The notes beneath the pieces were generated by a model. That model saw nothing but the letters and a program-made list of their open reading frames with translations. It did not search any database and was not told where the DNA came from. DNA of 64,000 bases from Comamonadaceae bacterium CG12_big_fil_rev_8_21_14_0_65_59_15 (lineage in GTDB: Bacteria; Pseudomonadota; Gammaproteobacteria; Burkholderiales; Burkholderiaceae_C), in contig PCUV01000057.1 in assembly GCA_002786915.1 (NCBI GenBank), forward strand, positions 120,076 through 184,075. Reading direction: 5' to 3'. Position 1 is the stretch's first letter. Every line of letters starts with the position of its first letter. Made by a program: the position numbers and the translations under genes. Positions 1 to 11,364 of this stretch are shown here, one piece after another.

Positions 1-117
1 TCGTTCCGATACCTCTGTGGCTGCGTACTAGATAAGCGGGAAAACTCTATATATAAAAGGTCTAAAGCTATTTAAAACAGAGCGTTTCGGCGACCAGCCG
101 GGTGCGACAATGGCGTC
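1..117. other. Left edge without a recognisable gene
   Basis: AT-richer sequence before the TauE/SafE gene, including a run of AT-steps near 49-57 (CTATATATAAAA) that may hold its promoter. No gene is supported here; open frames are short and on the opposite strand. Confidence 0.4.
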
Positions 118-876
118 ATGGAACTGATTATTTTGTCGCTGGCCAGTCTGTTTGCCGGCTTTGTGGATGCCATCGTGGGCGGCGGTGGCCTGATTTTGAT
201 CCCGGCCCTGTTTGCTACTTTCCCTGCGGCGCATCCGGCCACGCTGTTTGGCACCAACAAGGGCGCGTCCATCTGGGGTACCGGTTTTGCCACCTGGCGC
301 TACAGCCGCCAGGTGCAGATGCGCTGGTCGGCATTGTTACCGGCGGCGCTGGCCGGCCTGGCGGGGTCACTGGGTGGCGCCTGGCTGGTGACGCTGGTGT
401 CGCCCGACTTTTTGCGCAGGGTGCTGCCTTTTGTGCTGCTGCTGGTACTGTTTTACACGCTGGCCAAAAAGGAGCTGGGGCGCACCCACGTCCCGCGCTA
501 CGCTGGTGCGCCCGAGCAATGGATCGCCGTTGGTATTGGCCTGGTCATCGGGTTTTACGATGGTTTTTTCGGGCCGGGCACGGGCAGCTTTCTGGTGTTC
601 TTGTTTGTGCGCGTGCTGGGCTATGACTTTCTGAGCGCGTCAGCTGCGGCAAAACTTGTCAACACCGCAACGAACGGCGCGGCGCTGTTGCTGTTCATTG
701 CCAAAGGGCATATCTGGTGGCACTTTGTGTTGGCCATGGCCGTCGCCAATGTGCTCGGCAGTCTGCTGGGTACGCGCCTGGCGCTCAAGCACGGCACCGG
801 CTTTGTACGTGTCATGTTCATGCTGGTGGTGAGCGCACTGATCGTTAAAACCGGCTGGGACGCGTTTGTGCGTTAG
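118..876 (+). CDS. TauE/SafE family membrane exporter (TSUP)
   Basis: A 252-residue, very hydrophobic protein with about seven to eight membrane segments. It carries the family's two half-repeats: an N-terminal GFVDAIVGGGGLILIPAL stretch and a matching IGFYDGFFGPGTGSFLVF stretch near residue 150. TauE/SafE (DUF81) proteins export or import small sulfur anions or organic acids across the inner membrane; the substrate cannot be read from this sequence. The ATG at 118 is the first start that leaves the N-terminal repeat whole. It converges with mrdA (20-base gap). Family confident, substrate unknown. Confidence 0.88.
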   Translation: MELIILSLASLFAGFVDAIVGGGGLILIPALFATFPAAHPATLFGTNKGASIWGTGFATWRYSRQVQMRWSALLPAALAGLAGSLGGAWLVTLVSPDFLRRVLPFVLLLVLFYTLAKKELGRTHVPRYAGAPEQWIAVGIGLVIGFYDGFFGPGTGSFLVFLFVRVLGYDFLSASAAAKLVNTATNGAALLLFIAKGHIWWHFVLAMAVANVLGSLLGTRLALKHGTGFVRVMFMLVVSALIVKTGWDAFVR

Positions 877-896
877 GGTTTTAACGCAGCAAAGGG

Positions 897-2900
897 TTAC
901 GGTGGTGTGACTGCCGACGCCGATGACGTCGGAGCAACGCTCGCGCTGACGTTGACACGGGCCGGTGGCCAGGCCATGTCACTGGCCTGGCGGGGTTTGC
1001 CAATGGGTGCGCTGCTCTGACCTTTTTGCGTAGCCACCAGGTCTTCTTCGCTGGGGTACTGGCCCAGCAGCCAGTAATCAAAAGCACGCCGTGCAATGGG
1101 TGCGGCAGACGCCGAGCCAAAACCCGCATTTTCAACAATCACCGCGATGGCTATGCGCGGGTCTTCGGCGGGCGCAAAAGCGATGTAAAGCGCGTGGTCG
1201 CGCTTGCGCTCTTCGGTGCGCACTGCGCTGTATTTTTCGTTCTTGCCCAGCGATACCGCCTGCGCCGTACCGGTCTTGCCGCCACTCAGGTAGCCAGCAG
1301 CTGCGAACACCCGTGCCGAGGTGCCGCTTTGCGTGACACCCACCATGGCGTTGCGCACGATCTCAACGTGTTCCGGCTTCAGGCCCAGGTTCCGCGCCGT
1401 CGGCACGGGCACCTGTGCGCGCACACCGCTGCGTGAGTCTTGTATTGCCGTCACCAGGTGCGGGGTGAACTGCACGCCTGCGTTGGCCAACGTGGCCATT
1501 GCCTGCGCCAGTTGCAGCATGGTAAAACTGTTGTAGCCTTGGCCAATACCGAGCGAGATGGTTTCACCGGCGTACCACTTTTGTTGCTCGGGGCGCTTGA
1601 AGTAACTGCGCTTCCAGGCCTGGCTGGGTAGCACACCCCGCACCTCGCCCTGAATGTCAATGCCAGTAATCTGACCAAAACCCAGCGGCGCCATGAAGTC
1701 GTGCATGGCATCCACGCCTAGGTCGTTGGCCAGCGAATAAAAGTAGGCATTGCTTGATTCAACGATGGCGCGGTGCATGTCCATGGGGCCACCGCGCTCG
1801 TTTTCTGGGCTACCAAAACGGTGCCCGCCAAACATGTAAAAGCCGGGGTCGTTGATGATAGTGTGTGGGTCGCGTTTGCCCAGGCTCAGCGCGGCCAACG
1901 CCATGAATGGCTTGTAGGTGGAGCCCGCCGGGTAGGTACCGCGCAGTGCCCGGTTGAGCAGCGGCTTGTCCGGTGACTCGTTAAGTTGTTGCCAGTTGTC
2001 ATGGTCGATGCCCTCGACAAACAAATTGGGATCAAACGTTGGCTTGCTGACAAACGCCAGCACTTCGCCATTTTTTGGGTTGATCGCCACCAGCGCCCCC
2101 CGGCGCTGGTCAAACAGGTCTTCCACCAGCTTTTGCAGCTTGATGTCGATCGACAACTGCACTGTGTCGCCCGGCGTGGGTGGTTGGCTTGACAGGCGCC
2201 GCGTGGCGTGCCCGCCAGCCGATGTTTCCACCGCGTCGATGCCGGTGATGCCGTGCAGATGCGTCTCGTAACTCTGTTCAACACCCAGTTTGCCGATAGC
2301 GTCGGTACCGCGGTAATTGGCCGCGTCGTCCGACGCATCGATCACTTCTTTTTCAGCGCTGTTGATGCGCCCGATATAGCCAATCAAGTGGCTTGCCAGA
2401 TCGCCATAAGGGTAATTGCGAAACAGGCGCGCCTTGATTTCGACGCCTGGAAAGCGGAACCGCTGCGCGGCAAAGCGGGCCACTTCAGCGTCCGTCAAAC
2501 GGTTGCGAATGGGAAGTGACTCAAAATTTTTTGCCTCCTCGCGTAATTTTTTGAAGCGCCGCCGGTCGCGTGGACCAATCTCCACCACGGTGGCCAGTTC
2601 GTCGATGGTCTGTTCGACGTTGACCATTTTTGAAGGTGTCAGCTCCAACGTGTAGGCAGAGTAATTGGTTGCCAACACGATGCCGTTGCGGTCCAGAATC
2701 AAGCCGCGGTTGGGCACGATCGGAACGATGGCGGTGCGATTGCTCTCGGCCTGCGCTTGCAGGTCGTCGTGGCGCAGCACTTGTAGGTAAAACAGACGCG
2801 CAGCCAGCAGGCCAAAGCACACCAGCACCGCCACGCTGGCCACCAGCACGCGCATGCGAAAACGGGCCAGCTCTGCCTGGACGTTACGGAAGATGGTCAT
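897..2900 (-). CDS. mrdA: Peptidoglycan D,D-transpeptidase, penicillin-binding protein 2
   Basis: A 667-residue class B penicillin-binding protein of the elongasome, which crosslinks peptidoglycan during side-wall growth. One N-terminal membrane anchor (about residues 17-40) precedes the PBP dimerisation domain and the transpeptidase domain. The three active-site motifs are present: STYK with the acylated Ser327, SSN at 382-384, and KTG at 542-544. It is the last gene of a minus-strand mreB-mreC-mreD-mrdA series; its start is 1 base from the mreD stop. rodA, the usual next gene, is absent: the following gene is a convergent TauE/SafE exporter. The proline/serine-rich tail after about residue 620 looks like a low-complexity extension. 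Confidence 0.96.
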   Translation of the reverse strand: MTIFRNVQAELARFRMRVLVASVAVLVCFGLLAARLFYLQVLRHDDLQAQAESNRTAIVPIVPNRGLILDRNGIVLATNYSAYTLELTPSKMVNVEQTIDELATVVEIGPRDRRRFKKLREEAKNFESLPIRNRLTDAEVARFAAQRFRFPGVEIKARLFRNYPYGDLASHLIGYIGRINSAEKEVIDASDDAANYRGTDAIGKLGVEQSYETHLHGITGIDAVETSAGGHATRRLSSQPPTPGDTVQLSIDIKLQKLVEDLFDQRRGALVAINPKNGEVLAFVSKPTFDPNLFVEGIDHDNWQQLNESPDKPLLNRALRGTYPAGSTYKPFMALAALSLGKRDPHTIINDPGFYMFGGHRFGSPENERGGPMDMHRAIVESSNAYFYSLANDLGVDAMHDFMAPLGFGQITGIDIQGEVRGVLPSQAWKRSYFKRPEQQKWYAGETISLGIGQGYNSFTMLQLAQAMATLANAGVQFTPHLVTAIQDSRSGVRAQVPVPTARNLGLKPEHVEIVRNAMVGVTQSGTSARVFAAAGYLSGGKTGTAQAVSLGKNEKYSAVRTEERKRDHALYIAFAPAEDPRIAIAVIVENAGFGSASAAPIARRAFDYWLLGQYPSEEDLVATQKGQSSAPIGKPRQASDMAWPPARVNVSASVAPTSSASAVTPP

Positions 2901-2901
2901 G

Positions 2902-3432
2902 TCACAGCGGACGCGTGGCGTCAGGGTCGGGTGCCTGGCGCTGCGGCAACAGCAGCAGCACGCTGACCACGGGCCACAACAGGGTTTCCAGCAACGGTGC
3001 TACTAGCATCGACCAACCCGGTGGCGCATCGCCAGCGGTTAGCCGCAGCAGCAGCGCCAGCAGGTGCGCCACGACAAACAGCCCCAGCACCTGCGCCATC
3101 TGGCCGAACATGTTGAACCACAGCAGGCGCCGGTGAATACCTACCGCCAAGAAGCACAGCGCAGTGTAGGCGAGCGCATGCTGGCCCAGCAGCGCGCCCT
3201 GGTGCACATCGACCAGCAGGCCGAGCACAAACCCGGTGCCAATACCTACGCGCAGCGGCTGGTGCACGGCCCAGAACACCAGCACTACGGCCATCACGTC
3301 GGGGAGCCAGGCCGCGTTGCCCCACAGTACCATGTTTTGCACCATGGCCAGCGCCAGCGCGGCGATCAGGCTGGACCAGATGAACACCGGGCGTACCGGA
3401 AGCAACAATTCCTTGCCACGCGGCATGATCAT
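2902..3432 (-). CDS. mreD: Rod shape-determining protein MreD
   Basis: A 176-residue integral membrane protein with five to six hydrophobic segments, the normal size for MreD. It links MreB filaments to the wall-synthesis complex in the inner membrane. The start at 3432 was chosen because its ATG overlaps the mreC stop as ATGA, implying translational coupling; the frame stays open upstream to 3558, but that part only mirrors mreC. Assignment rests on size, hydrophobicity (for example a LPVRPVFIWSSLIAALALAM segment) and position between mreC and mrdA. Confidence 0.92.
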   Translation of the reverse strand: MIMPRGKELLLPVRPVFIWSSLIAALALAMVQNMVLWGNAAWLPDVMAVVLVFWAVHQPLRVGIGTGFVLGLLVDVHQGALLGQHALAYTALCFLAVGIHRRLLWFNMFGQMAQVLGLFVVAHLLALLLRLTAGDAPPGWSMLVAPLLETLLWPVVSVLLLLPQRQAPDPDATRPL

Positions 3433-4337
3433 GGACGGGCTCCTTTGCCTTGCCCCGGCCCGATGGGCGGGGCAAGGATGTTTTGCGGGAGCTGCACGGC
3501 CGGGGTTCTGAGCACCAGCACATGCAAAGTGCCGTTCAGATGGGCCACCGGGGTACAACGGATGCGGGCAAAGCTGGCGTCGGTCTGACGGTCCACCAGG
3601 CTGACACGCGCCACCTGCAAGCCCGGCGGATAGACGCCGTCAATGCCGCTGGTGGTCAACACATCGCCCAATTGCACGTCAACGTGGGCACCCAGAAAGC
3701 GCAGCTCCAGTGCAGTGCCGTTGCCAAACGCCAGCGCCCGTACGCCCGAGCGCGTGTTGAGCACCGGGATGACTTGCTGGCGATTGGTGAGCAGGGTGAC
3801 TTCACTCACCAAGGGATAGACCCGTGTGACCTGCCCCAGCACGCCCCATTCGTCCAGCACGGGCGAACCCGCTTGCACTGCGGAGAGTGCGCCTTTGTCG
3901 ATCATGACCTTGTGGCTAAACGGATCGGCCGCGTCGTACAACACCTGCGCGGCCAGCGCGGGCGCGTTCACGCGTGCCCGCAACTCCAGCAGCTGGCGCA
4001 GGCGCGCGTTTTCCAGCGTGAGTTGCTCGACCTGCTGGGCGCGCTGCGACTGCAGACCCAACTGATACTGCGCAGCAGCGGCGTCAGCCTGCGAGGCCTG
4101 TAATGACTGAAAGTAGCGCGCACCGCCGTCCAGCCAAACGAATGGGCGCAACACCGTCCATTGCAGCGGGTACAGCGCCGTGGCCAGCCCGGCACGCAGC
4201 GGCTGTAGCATGTGGAAGCGGCTGTCAGCCACCATCAGCAGCAGCGACAGCACTCCGAAAAAAATCAGCTTGGACAGGGCCGATGGCCCCTGCCTGAAAA
4301 AAGGCGGTGGCGCGCTGTCCAGCGTACCCAGCGGCAT
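3429..4337 (-). CDS. mreC: Rod shape-determining protein MreC
   Basis: A 302-residue bitopic periplasmic scaffold of the elongasome. It has a short cytoplasmic N terminus, one membrane helix (about residues 20-40), a coiled-coil stretch (about 65-115, rich in Gln, Leu and Arg) and the two beta-barrel domains typical of MreC (for example the VMIDKGALSAVQAGSPV region). It lies 15 bases after mreB and overlaps mreD by 4 bases. The C terminus after about 275 is proline-rich and may vary between species. Confidence 0.95.
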   Translation of the reverse strand: MPLGTLDSAPPPFFRQGPSALSKLIFFGVLSLLLMVADSRFHMLQPLRAGLATALYPLQWTVLRPFVWLDGGARYFQSLQASQADAAAAQYQLGLQSQRAQQVEQLTLENARLRQLLELRARVNAPALAAQVLYDAADPFSHKVMIDKGALSAVQAGSPVLDEWGVLGQVTRVYPLVSEVTLLTNRQQVIPVLNTRSGVRALAFGNGTALELRFLGAHVDVQLGDVLTTSGIDGVYPPGLQVARVSLVDRQTDASFARIRCTPVAHLNGTLHVLVLRTPAVQLPQNILAPPIGPGQGKGARP

Positions 4338-4352
4338 CGCCGACCCCGACTT

Positions 4353-5588
<1,236 letters not shown>

Positions 5589-5597
5589 TCAAAAATC

Positions 5598-5897
5598 ATG
5601 TCACTGACCTCTGTCGATATTGACCGGCTGGCGCGTCTGGCCCGGATCGGTTTGGCGCCTGATGAGCGCGCGCGCCTGTGCATACAACTGAACAACTTCT
5701 TTGGCGTCGTCGAGCAGATGCGTGCCGTGGATACTGCGGGTATCGTCCCACTGGCGCACCCCACAGACGTGCTGCAAGAAGTGGCGCTGCGCCTGCGCCA
5801 CGACGTCGCCAGCGAACCGAACCAGCGCCAGGCCAACCAGCGCAGCGCACCGGCGGTGGAGGCTGGTTTGTTCCTGGTGCCCAAGGTGATTGAATAG
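5598..5897 (+). CDS. gatC: Asp-tRNA(Asn)/Glu-tRNA(Gln) amidotransferase subunit C
   Basis: A 99-residue small subunit of GatCAB, which converts misacylated Glu-tRNA(Gln) or Asp-tRNA(Asn) to the amidated forms. The sequence [19 protein letters not shown] and the later LRHDVA segment are typical of GatC, which wraps around GatA and stabilises it. It is the first gene of gatC-gatA-gatB, with gatA beginning 10 bases downstream. Confidence 0.94.
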   Translation: MSLTSVDIDRLARLARIGLAPDERARLCIQLNNFFGVVEQMRAVDTAGIVPLAHPTDVLQEVALRLRHDVASEPNQRQANQRSAPAVEAGLFLVPKVIE

Positions 5898-5907
5898 GGG
5901 CTGTAGC

Positions 5908-7380
5908 ATGACCCAAAACTCCCAAGAATTACATGATCTGAGCCTGACTGAGCTGGCCGCTGCCCTGCGCACGCGCCGAGTGTCGAGCGTGGAAGTGGCG
6001 ACGTATTTTTTGCAACGCGCCAAGGCGTACGCGCATCTGGGCGCTTTTCTGGATGTTCAGCCCGATGTGACGCTGGCGCAAGCTCGCGCCGCCGATGCGC
6101 GGCTGACATCGGGCCATTCAGGCCCACTGGAAGGTGTACCCCTGGCGCACAAGGACATCTTTGTCACGAAAGACTTTGTTACCACCGCAGGCTCCAAAAT
6201 GCTGGAGGGTTACCGCTCGCCGTTTGACGCCACGGTGGTCGCGCGGCTGGCGCAGGCTGGTGCGGTGACGCTGGGTAAGCTCAACTGCGATGAATTTGCC
6301 ATGGGCTCGGCCAACGAAAACTCGGCCTACGGCCCGGTGAAAAACCCGTGGGATACCACGCGCACCCCCGGTGGTTCGTCGGGCGGCAGCGCAGCGGCGG
6401 TAGCAGCGCGGCTGGCACCTGCAGCCACGGGGACCGACACCGGCGGTTCCATTCGCCAGCCGTCGTCCTTTTGCGGCGTGACCGGCATCAAACCCACCTA
6501 TGGGCGCGCGTCGCGCTACGGCATGGTGGCGTTTGCCTCCAGCCTGGACCAGGCCGGCGTGCTGGCGCGCAGCGCCCAAGACTGCGCTTTGCTGTTGTCC
6601 GCCATGTGCGGCCCCGACCCGGAGCGCGACTCGACCTCGCTGGACGTGCCCGCAGAAGATTTTTCCCTGAAACTCAACGACTCGCTTGAAGGCTTGCGTA
6701 TCGGCATGCCGACCGAGTTTTTTGGCATCGGTGTGGCCGACGACGTGCGTGTGGCCATTGACGCAGCGCTCAAACACTACGAGGCACTGGGTGCGAAGCT
6801 GGTGCCGATCAGCCTGCCGCGTACCGAGCTCTCCATTCCGGTCTATTACATCATTGCCCCGGCCGAGGCATCAAGCAATCTGAGCCGTTTTGACGGTGTC
6901 AAGTTTGGCCACCGAGCACGCGACTACACCGACCTGAACGACATGTACGAGCGCACCCGTGCTGAAGGCTTTGGCGACGAGGTCAAGCGCCGCATCATGA
7001 TCGGTACCTATGTGCTCAGCCACGGCTATTACGACGCTTACTACCTGCAAGCGCAAAAAATCCGGCGCATGATTGCGGACGACTTTCAGCAAGCGTTCAA
7101 GCAATGCGACGTGATCGCCGGGCCGGTGGCGCCTACCGTGGCCTGGGCGCTGGGGGGGCACGGCAACGACCCGCTGGCCGACTATCTGGCCGACATCTTC
7201 ACCCTGCCCGCTTCGCTGGCCGGTCTGCCGGGCATGAGCGTGCCGGTGGGTTTTGGCGCGTGCCATATGCCGGTGGGTCTGCAGCTCATTGGCAACCATT
7301 TGACCGAGGCGCGTCTGCTCAACGTGGCGCACCGCTACCAGCAGGTGACCGACTGGCATACCGCCCGGCCGGCGGTTTGA
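5908..7380 (+). CDS. gatA: Asp-tRNA(Asn)/Glu-tRNA(Gln) amidotransferase subunit A
   Basis: A 490-residue amidase-signature glutaminase that releases ammonia for transamidation. The Ser-cisSer-Lys triad is visible: Lys in LAHKDIF, then two serines in the [15 protein letters not shown] and [14 protein letters not shown] motifs. I chose the ATG at 5908, where conserved GatA sequence begins ([13 protein letters not shown]), over an upstream in-frame start at 5890 that would overlap gatC. Confidence 0.96.
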   Translation: MTQNSQELHDLSLTELAAALRTRRVSSVEVATYFLQRAKAYAHLGAFLDVQPDVTLAQARAADARLTSGHSGPLEGVPLAHKDIFVTKDFVTTAGSKMLEGYRSPFDATVVARLAQAGAVTLGKLNCDEFAMGSANENSAYGPVKNPWDTTRTPGGSSGGSAAAVAARLAPAATGTDTGGSIRQPSSFCGVTGIKPTYGRASRYGMVAFASSLDQAGVLARSAQDCALLLSAMCGPDPERDSTSLDVPAEDFSLKLNDSLEGLRIGMPTEFFGIGVADDVRVAIDAALKHYEALGAKLVPISLPRTELSIPVYYIIAPAEASSNLSRFDGVKFGHRARDYTDLNDMYERTRAEGFGDEVKRRIMIGTYVLSHGYYDAYYLQAQKIRRMIADDFQQAFKQCDVIAGPVAPTVAWALGGHGNDPLADYLADIFTLPASLAGLPGMSVPVGFGACHMPVGLQLIGNHLTEARLLNVAHRYQQVTDWHTARPAV

Positions 7381-7398
7381 GCGCAAGGATTTCCAAAG

Positions 7399-8874
7399 AT
7401 GAACACCGCTGTCAACACCACCCCTGCCAACGCACCGCTGGTGCAGGGCTATGAAGTCGTGATCGGGTTTGAGACCCACGCCCAGCTTTCCACGCAATCC
7501 AAAATTTTCAGTCGCGCGCCCACCGCCTTTGGTGCCGAGCCCAATACGCAGGCCTGCGCGGTCGATCTGGCACTGCCGGGCACGCTGCCGGTGATGAACG
7601 TGGGCGCGGTCGAGCGTGCCATTGAATTGGGACTGGCGCTGGGCAGCACCATTGCGCCGCGTAGCATTTTTGCGCGCAAGAATTACTTTTACCCCGACCT
7701 GCCCAAGGGCTACCAGATCAGCCAGTTCGAGATTCCGGTGGTACAGGGCGGCGCGGTTGAGTTTTACCTGGGCACCGAGAAAAAGACCGTGCGCCTGGTG
7801 CGTGCGCACTTGGAAGAAGACGCAGGCAAAAGCCTGCACGAAGACTTTATTGGCCAGACCGGCATCGACCTCAACCGCGCCGGCACGCCGCTGCTGGAGA
7901 TCGTGACCGAGCCCGACATGCGCTCTAGCGCCGAGGCGGTGGCGTATGCCAAAGAGCTGCACAAGATCGTGACCTGGATCGGCATTTGCGACGGCAACAT
8001 GCAAGAGGGCAGCTTCCGCTGCGACGCCAACGTGTCGGTGCGCAAGCCAGGGGCCGAGCTGGGCACCCGGCGTGAGATCAAGAACCTCAACAGCTTCAAG
8101 TTCATGCAGCAGGCGATCGACTTTGAGATTCGCTGGCAGATTGAAGAACTGGAAGACGGCCGTGCCATCCAGCAAGCCACGGTGCTGTTTGACCCCGATA
8201 CCGGCGAAACACGGGCCATGCGCAGCAAGGAAGACGCGGCCGACTACCGCTACTTTCCAGACCCCGACCTGCCGCCGTTGGTGATTGATCCGGCGTGGGT
8301 GGAGCGCGTGCGCGGCGCCATGACGGAGCTGCCACGCGTGATGGCGGCACGCTTCATCACCACTTACGGTTTATCAGAATATGACGCTGCTGCCCTGACA
8401 CAGAGCCGGGAAGTAGCTAGCTATTTTGAAGCGGCAGCGAAGGCATGCGGGCAACCCAAACTGGTCGGCAACTGGATCATGGGCGAGATCTCACGGCGTC
8501 TGAATGCGGCCGAATCCGACATCAGCACCTGCCCGGTCACACCGGCGCAACTGGCTCAGCTGGTGGCGCGCATCCACGACGGCACGGTGTCGAACAATGC
8601 CGCACGGCAAGTGATGGACGTGCTGTGGGACGACCCGCAGGCGCAGGTGGATGAGGTGATCGAGGCCAAAGGCCTCAAGCAGATGAACGACACCGGCGCG
8701 CTGGAAAAAATTGTCGAGACCGTGATTGCTTCCAACCCGAAAAATGTGGCGGAATTCCGCGCCGGCAACGCCAAGGCGCTGAACGCGCTGGTCGGGCAGA
8801 TCATGAAAGCCAGCGCGGGCAAGGCCAACCCGCAACAAGCCGGTGAGTTGCTGCGCAGCAAGCTGGCAGTCTGA
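7399..8874 (+). CDS. gatB: Asp-tRNA(Asn)/Glu-tRNA(Gln) amidotransferase subunit B
   Basis: A 491-residue kinase/transamidase subunit that activates the misacylated tRNA with ATP and receives ammonia from GatA. It has the hallmark N terminus [20 protein letters not shown], the [13 protein letters not shown] motif and the C-terminal YqeY-like helical domain. It starts 18 bases after gatA. A 9-bp inverted repeat lies just past its stop. Confidence 0.97.
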   Translation: MNTAVNTTPANAPLVQGYEVVIGFETHAQLSTQSKIFSRAPTAFGAEPNTQACAVDLALPGTLPVMNVGAVERAIELGLALGSTIAPRSIFARKNYFYPDLPKGYQISQFEIPVVQGGAVEFYLGTEKKTVRLVRAHLEEDAGKSLHEDFIGQTGIDLNRAGTPLLEIVTEPDMRSSAEAVAYAKELHKIVTWIGICDGNMQEGSFRCDANVSVRKPGAELGTRREIKNLNSFKFMQQAIDFEIRWQIEELEDGRAIQQATVLFDPDTGETRAMRSKEDAADYRYFPDPDLPPLVIDPAWVERVRGAMTELPRVMAARFITTYGLSEYDAAALTQSREVASYFEAAAKACGQPKLVGNWIMGEISRRLNAAESDISTCPVTPAQLAQLVARIHDGTVSNNAARQVMDVLWDDPQAQVDEVIEAKGLKQMNDTGALEKIVETVIASNPKNVAEFRAGNAKALNALVGQIMKASAGKANPQQAGELLRSKLAV

Positions 8875-8875
8875 A

Positions 8876-8909
8876 ACGGCTGCGGTTCAAAGTGAGGCGG
8901 CGCAGCCGT
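8876..8909. repeat. Inverted repeat immediately downstream of gatB
   Basis: ACGGCTGCG at 8876-8884 is repeated inverted as CGCAGCCGT at 8901-8909, separated by 16 bases. It starts 1 base after the gatB stop codon and could end the gatCAB transcript or protect its 3' end. No T-run follows, so it is not a classical intrinsic terminator. Confidence 0.45.
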
Positions 8910-8926
8910 GATGATGCTAGCTGAAT

Positions 8927-8943
8927 TGGGGTCAGAGTCCAAA
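8927..8943. repeat. GGGGTCAGAGTCC-like element between gatB and pyrE
   Basis: The 17-base stretch AATTGGGGTCAGAGTCC spans about 8925-8941. It resembles a short motif that recurs near repeat-associated transposases in Burkholderiales. Only one copy is found in this window, so this is a weak recognition. Confidence 0.25.
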
Positions 8944-8989
8944 AACCGCTAGCCGCCACGAGGTGTGGCCCCCCGGTTGGCTGATAGCG

Positions 8990-9694
8990 TCAGGCCACGC
9001 CGTAACGCTGCCGGTATGCCAGCACTTGCGGGTAGGCCTGCGCCAGCGCGGCCGCGTCGGTTTGCTGCAAGTAACGCAACAAATCGTCCAGCGTAGCCAC
9101 CGCAGCCACTTGCAACCCCAACTGCTGCTGCACGTATTGCACCGCACTGTGGTCAACATCGTGGCCGTTCTCTGTGGCTTTTTCTTGCCGATCCAGCGCA
9201 ATCACGATGGCGTGCGCACGCGCCTGGGTGGCGTTGATCAGCGCGATCGATTCGCGCACGGCGGTGCCGGCCGACATCACGTCGTCAACGATCAGCACGC
9301 GCCCCTGCAGGGGTGCGCCCACCAGCGTGCCCCCTTCGCCATGGTCCTTGGCCTCCTTGCGGTTGTAGGCAAAGGGCACGTTGCGGCCCAGGTGCGCCAG
9401 CTCCACCGCCAACGCCGCCGCCAGTGGAATGCCTTTGTAAGCGGGGCCAAAAATCATGTCGAATTCGACGCCGCTGGCCAGCACACGCTGCGCATAGAAT
9501 CGCGCCAGTTTGCCCAGCTTGGCGCCGTCGTCAAACAGGCCTGCGTTAAAAAAATACGGGCTCAGTCGACCGGCCTTGGTCTTGAATTCACCAAAGCGCA
9601 GCACACCGCTGGCCAGCGCAAAAGCGACAAACTCCTGCGCCAGCGCGTTTTGGTCGGGCCCGGCGTGAGCTGAAGTTTCGATACCCTCTGACAT
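8990..9694 (-). CDS. pyrE: Orotate phosphoribosyltransferase
   Basis: A 234-residue enzyme of de novo pyrimidine synthesis that joins orotate and PRPP to give OMP. The PRPP-binding signature RVLIVDDVMSAGTAVRESI is clear, and the IFGPAYKGIPLA segment matches the family. The ATG at 9694 (MSEGIETS) is preceded by GGTTCTCC on its own strand and is preferred to an in-frame start at 9715, which would overlap the divergent xthA start. The start codons of the two genes are only 11 bases apart. Confidence 0.95.
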   Translation of the reverse strand: MSEGIETSAHAGPDQNALAQEFVAFALASGVLRFGEFKTKAGRLSPYFFNAGLFDDGAKLGKLARFYAQRVLASGVEFDMIFGPAYKGIPLAAALAVELAHLGRNVPFAYNRKEAKDHGEGGTLVGAPLQGRVLIVDDVMSAGTAVRESIALINATQARAHAIVIALDRQEKATENGHDVDHSAVQYVQQQLGLQVAAVATLDDLLRYLQQTDAAALAQAYPQVLAYRQRYGVA

Positions 9695-9705
9695 GGAGAA
9701 CCCCT

Positions 9706-10500
9706 GTGTTGACACTGACCAGCCTGAACCTCAACGGCATCCGTTCGGCCACCAACAAAGGGCTGGAGGCCTGGCTTGCCGCGTTGCAGCCGGATTGTAT
9801 TTGCGTGCAGGAGCTCAAGGCACAGGCTAGCGACATGGCGGGCCGCTTTGACACCCTGGCGGGTTTGCCGGGGTATTTTCATTTTGCCGAGAAAAAGGGT
9901 TATTCGGGCGTGGGTATCTACAGCCGTCTGCAACCCAGCGACGTGGTCACGGGCCTGGGTGATGCTGAATTTGACGCCGAGGGGCGTTATGTTGAGTTGC
10001 GGTTTGACACACCAGGGCAACGGCGCTCGGTCATCAGTTGCTATTTTCCCAGCGGCTCCTCGGGTCCGGAGCGGCAGCAAGCCAAGTACCGCTTTCTGGA
10101 CCTGATCTACCCCCATCTGCAAGCGCTCAAAGCCCAGCGTGACTTCATTTTGTGCGGCGACGTCAACATTGCGCATCAGGAGATCGACCTGAAAAACTGG
10201 AAGGGTAACCAGAAAAACTCAGGCTTTCTGCCCGAGGAGCGCGCTTGGATGACGCGGCTGCTCACCGAAGGCGCTCTGGTGGACGTGTATCGACAACTGC
10301 ACCCAACGGCAACGGACCAGGCTTACACCTGGTGGAGCAACCGCGGGCAGGCCTACGCCAAGAATGTGGGCTGGCGGCTGGACTACCACCTGGCCACACC
10401 TGCATGGGCTGCACAGGCGCTCAAGGTTGACATTTACAAGGTGCAAAAGTTCTCGGATCATGCGCCGGTTACGGTGCAGTACCAGGCCTTCGTGCTGTAG
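9706..10500 (+). CDS. xthA: Exodeoxyribonuclease III
   Basis: A 264-residue EEP-fold AP endonuclease/3'-exonuclease acting in base-excision repair. Metal-binding and catalytic motifs are visible: the N-terminal [15 protein letters not shown] with the metal-ligand Glu, the CGDVNIAH Asp/Asn pair, and a C-terminal SDHAPV containing the catalytic His. The start is a GTG at 9706, with GGAG about 8 bases upstream; a TTG follows directly. pyrE diverges with an 11-base gap, so the xthA promoter must lie inside pyrE. Confidence 0.94.
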   Translation: MLTLTSLNLNGIRSATNKGLEAWLAALQPDCICVQELKAQASDMAGRFDTLAGLPGYFHFAEKKGYSGVGIYSRLQPSDVVTGLGDAEFDAEGRYVELRFDTPGQRRSVISCYFPSGSSGPERQQAKYRFLDLIYPHLQALKAQRDFILCGDVNIAHQEIDLKNWKGNQKNSGFLPEERAWMTRLLTEGALVDVYRQLHPTATDQAYTWWSNRGQAYAKNVGWRLDYHLATPAWAAQALKVDIYKVQKFSDHAPVTVQYQAFVL

Positions 10501-10601
10501 TCATCTGCTATAGCGTCATCCCTTGCGCTCCGTCAATTTCGCGCAATCTGCTCCTCCTAGAATGCCAAGGGTTTCTACTAACTTTCAGATTGGGATTGAT
10601 C

Positions 10602-11348
10602 ATGAGCGCACGTTTATCGAATAAGGTTTCCATCATCACTGGTTCGGCGCAGGGTATTGGCCTGGCGACCGCCCTGAAATTCGCCCAAGAGGGCGCCATC
10701 GTCATCGTGTGTGACGTCAAGCAAGACGGCGTAGACGCGGCCGTGGCGCAATGCCGCGCCCTGGGTGCCACGGCCGAGGGTTTTGTCATGGACGTGACGC
10801 AACGTGCCATGATCGATGCCGTGGTGGCACAGGTGAAGGCCAAGTTTGGCCGCATCGACGTGCTGGTCAACAACGCTGGCATCACGCAAGACGCACGGCT
10901 GCAGAAAATGACGGCCGAGCAGTTTGACCGCGTCATCGACGTGAACCTGCGCGGTGTTTTCAATTGTAGTCAGGCGGTGGCCAACGACATGGTCGCGCAA
11001 GGCAGTGGCGTGATTCTGAACGCTAGCTCGGTGGTGGGTTTGTACGGCAACTTTGGCCAGACCAACTACGCCGCCACCAAGTTTGGCGTGATCGGTTTCA
11101 CCAAAACCTGGAGCCGCGAGCTCGGCCCCAAGGGCGTGCGCACCAACGCGGTGGCGCCGGGCTTTATCACCACCCCCATGGTGGCGGCCATGCCGCCCGA
11201 AGTGCTGGCCAAGATGGGCGAAAAGGTCGCTCTGCGCCGCTTGGGCAAGCCCGAAGAAATTGCCAACGTGTATGCCTTTTTGGCCAGCGACGAAGCCAGC
11301 TACATCAACGGCGAAGTGCTCGAAGTGTCGGGCGGCATCTCGCTGTAA
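10602..11348 (+). CDS. SDR-family 3-oxoacyl-[acyl-carrier-protein] reductase-like protein
   Basis: A 248-residue classical short-chain dehydrogenase. It has the NAD(P)-binding GSAQGIG motif, NNAG, and the catalytic Ser with Tyr-x-x-x-Lys ([20 protein letters not shown]). Length and C terminus ([11 protein letters not shown]) fit FabG-type beta-ketoacyl-ACP reductases. It stands alone rather than in a fatty-acid operon, so it may act on another 3-oxoacyl or hydroxyacyl substrate. The ATG at 10602 follows a TTG-initiated in-frame extension that I rejected. A strong hairpin follows the stop. Confidence 0.85.
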   Translation: MSARLSNKVSIITGSAQGIGLATALKFAQEGAIVIVCDVKQDGVDAAVAQCRALGATAEGFVMDVTQRAMIDAVVAQVKAKFGRIDVLVNNAGITQDARLQKMTAEQFDRVIDVNLRGVFNCSQAVANDMVAQGSGVILNASSVVGLYGNFGQTNYAATKFGVIGFTKTWSRELGPKGVRTNAVAPGFITTPMVAAMPPEVLAKMGEKVALRRLGKPEEIANVYAFLASDEASYINGEVLEVSGGISL

Positions 11349-11364
11349 ATTTTCCTTGGAATCT

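Noticed and set aside
6871..8175. A 434-codon open frame on the minus strand inside gatA and gatB
   Set aside because: It is antisense to two certain genes and its composition (His, Arg, Gln, Ala, Gly-rich) is what the opposite frame of GC-rich genes gives.
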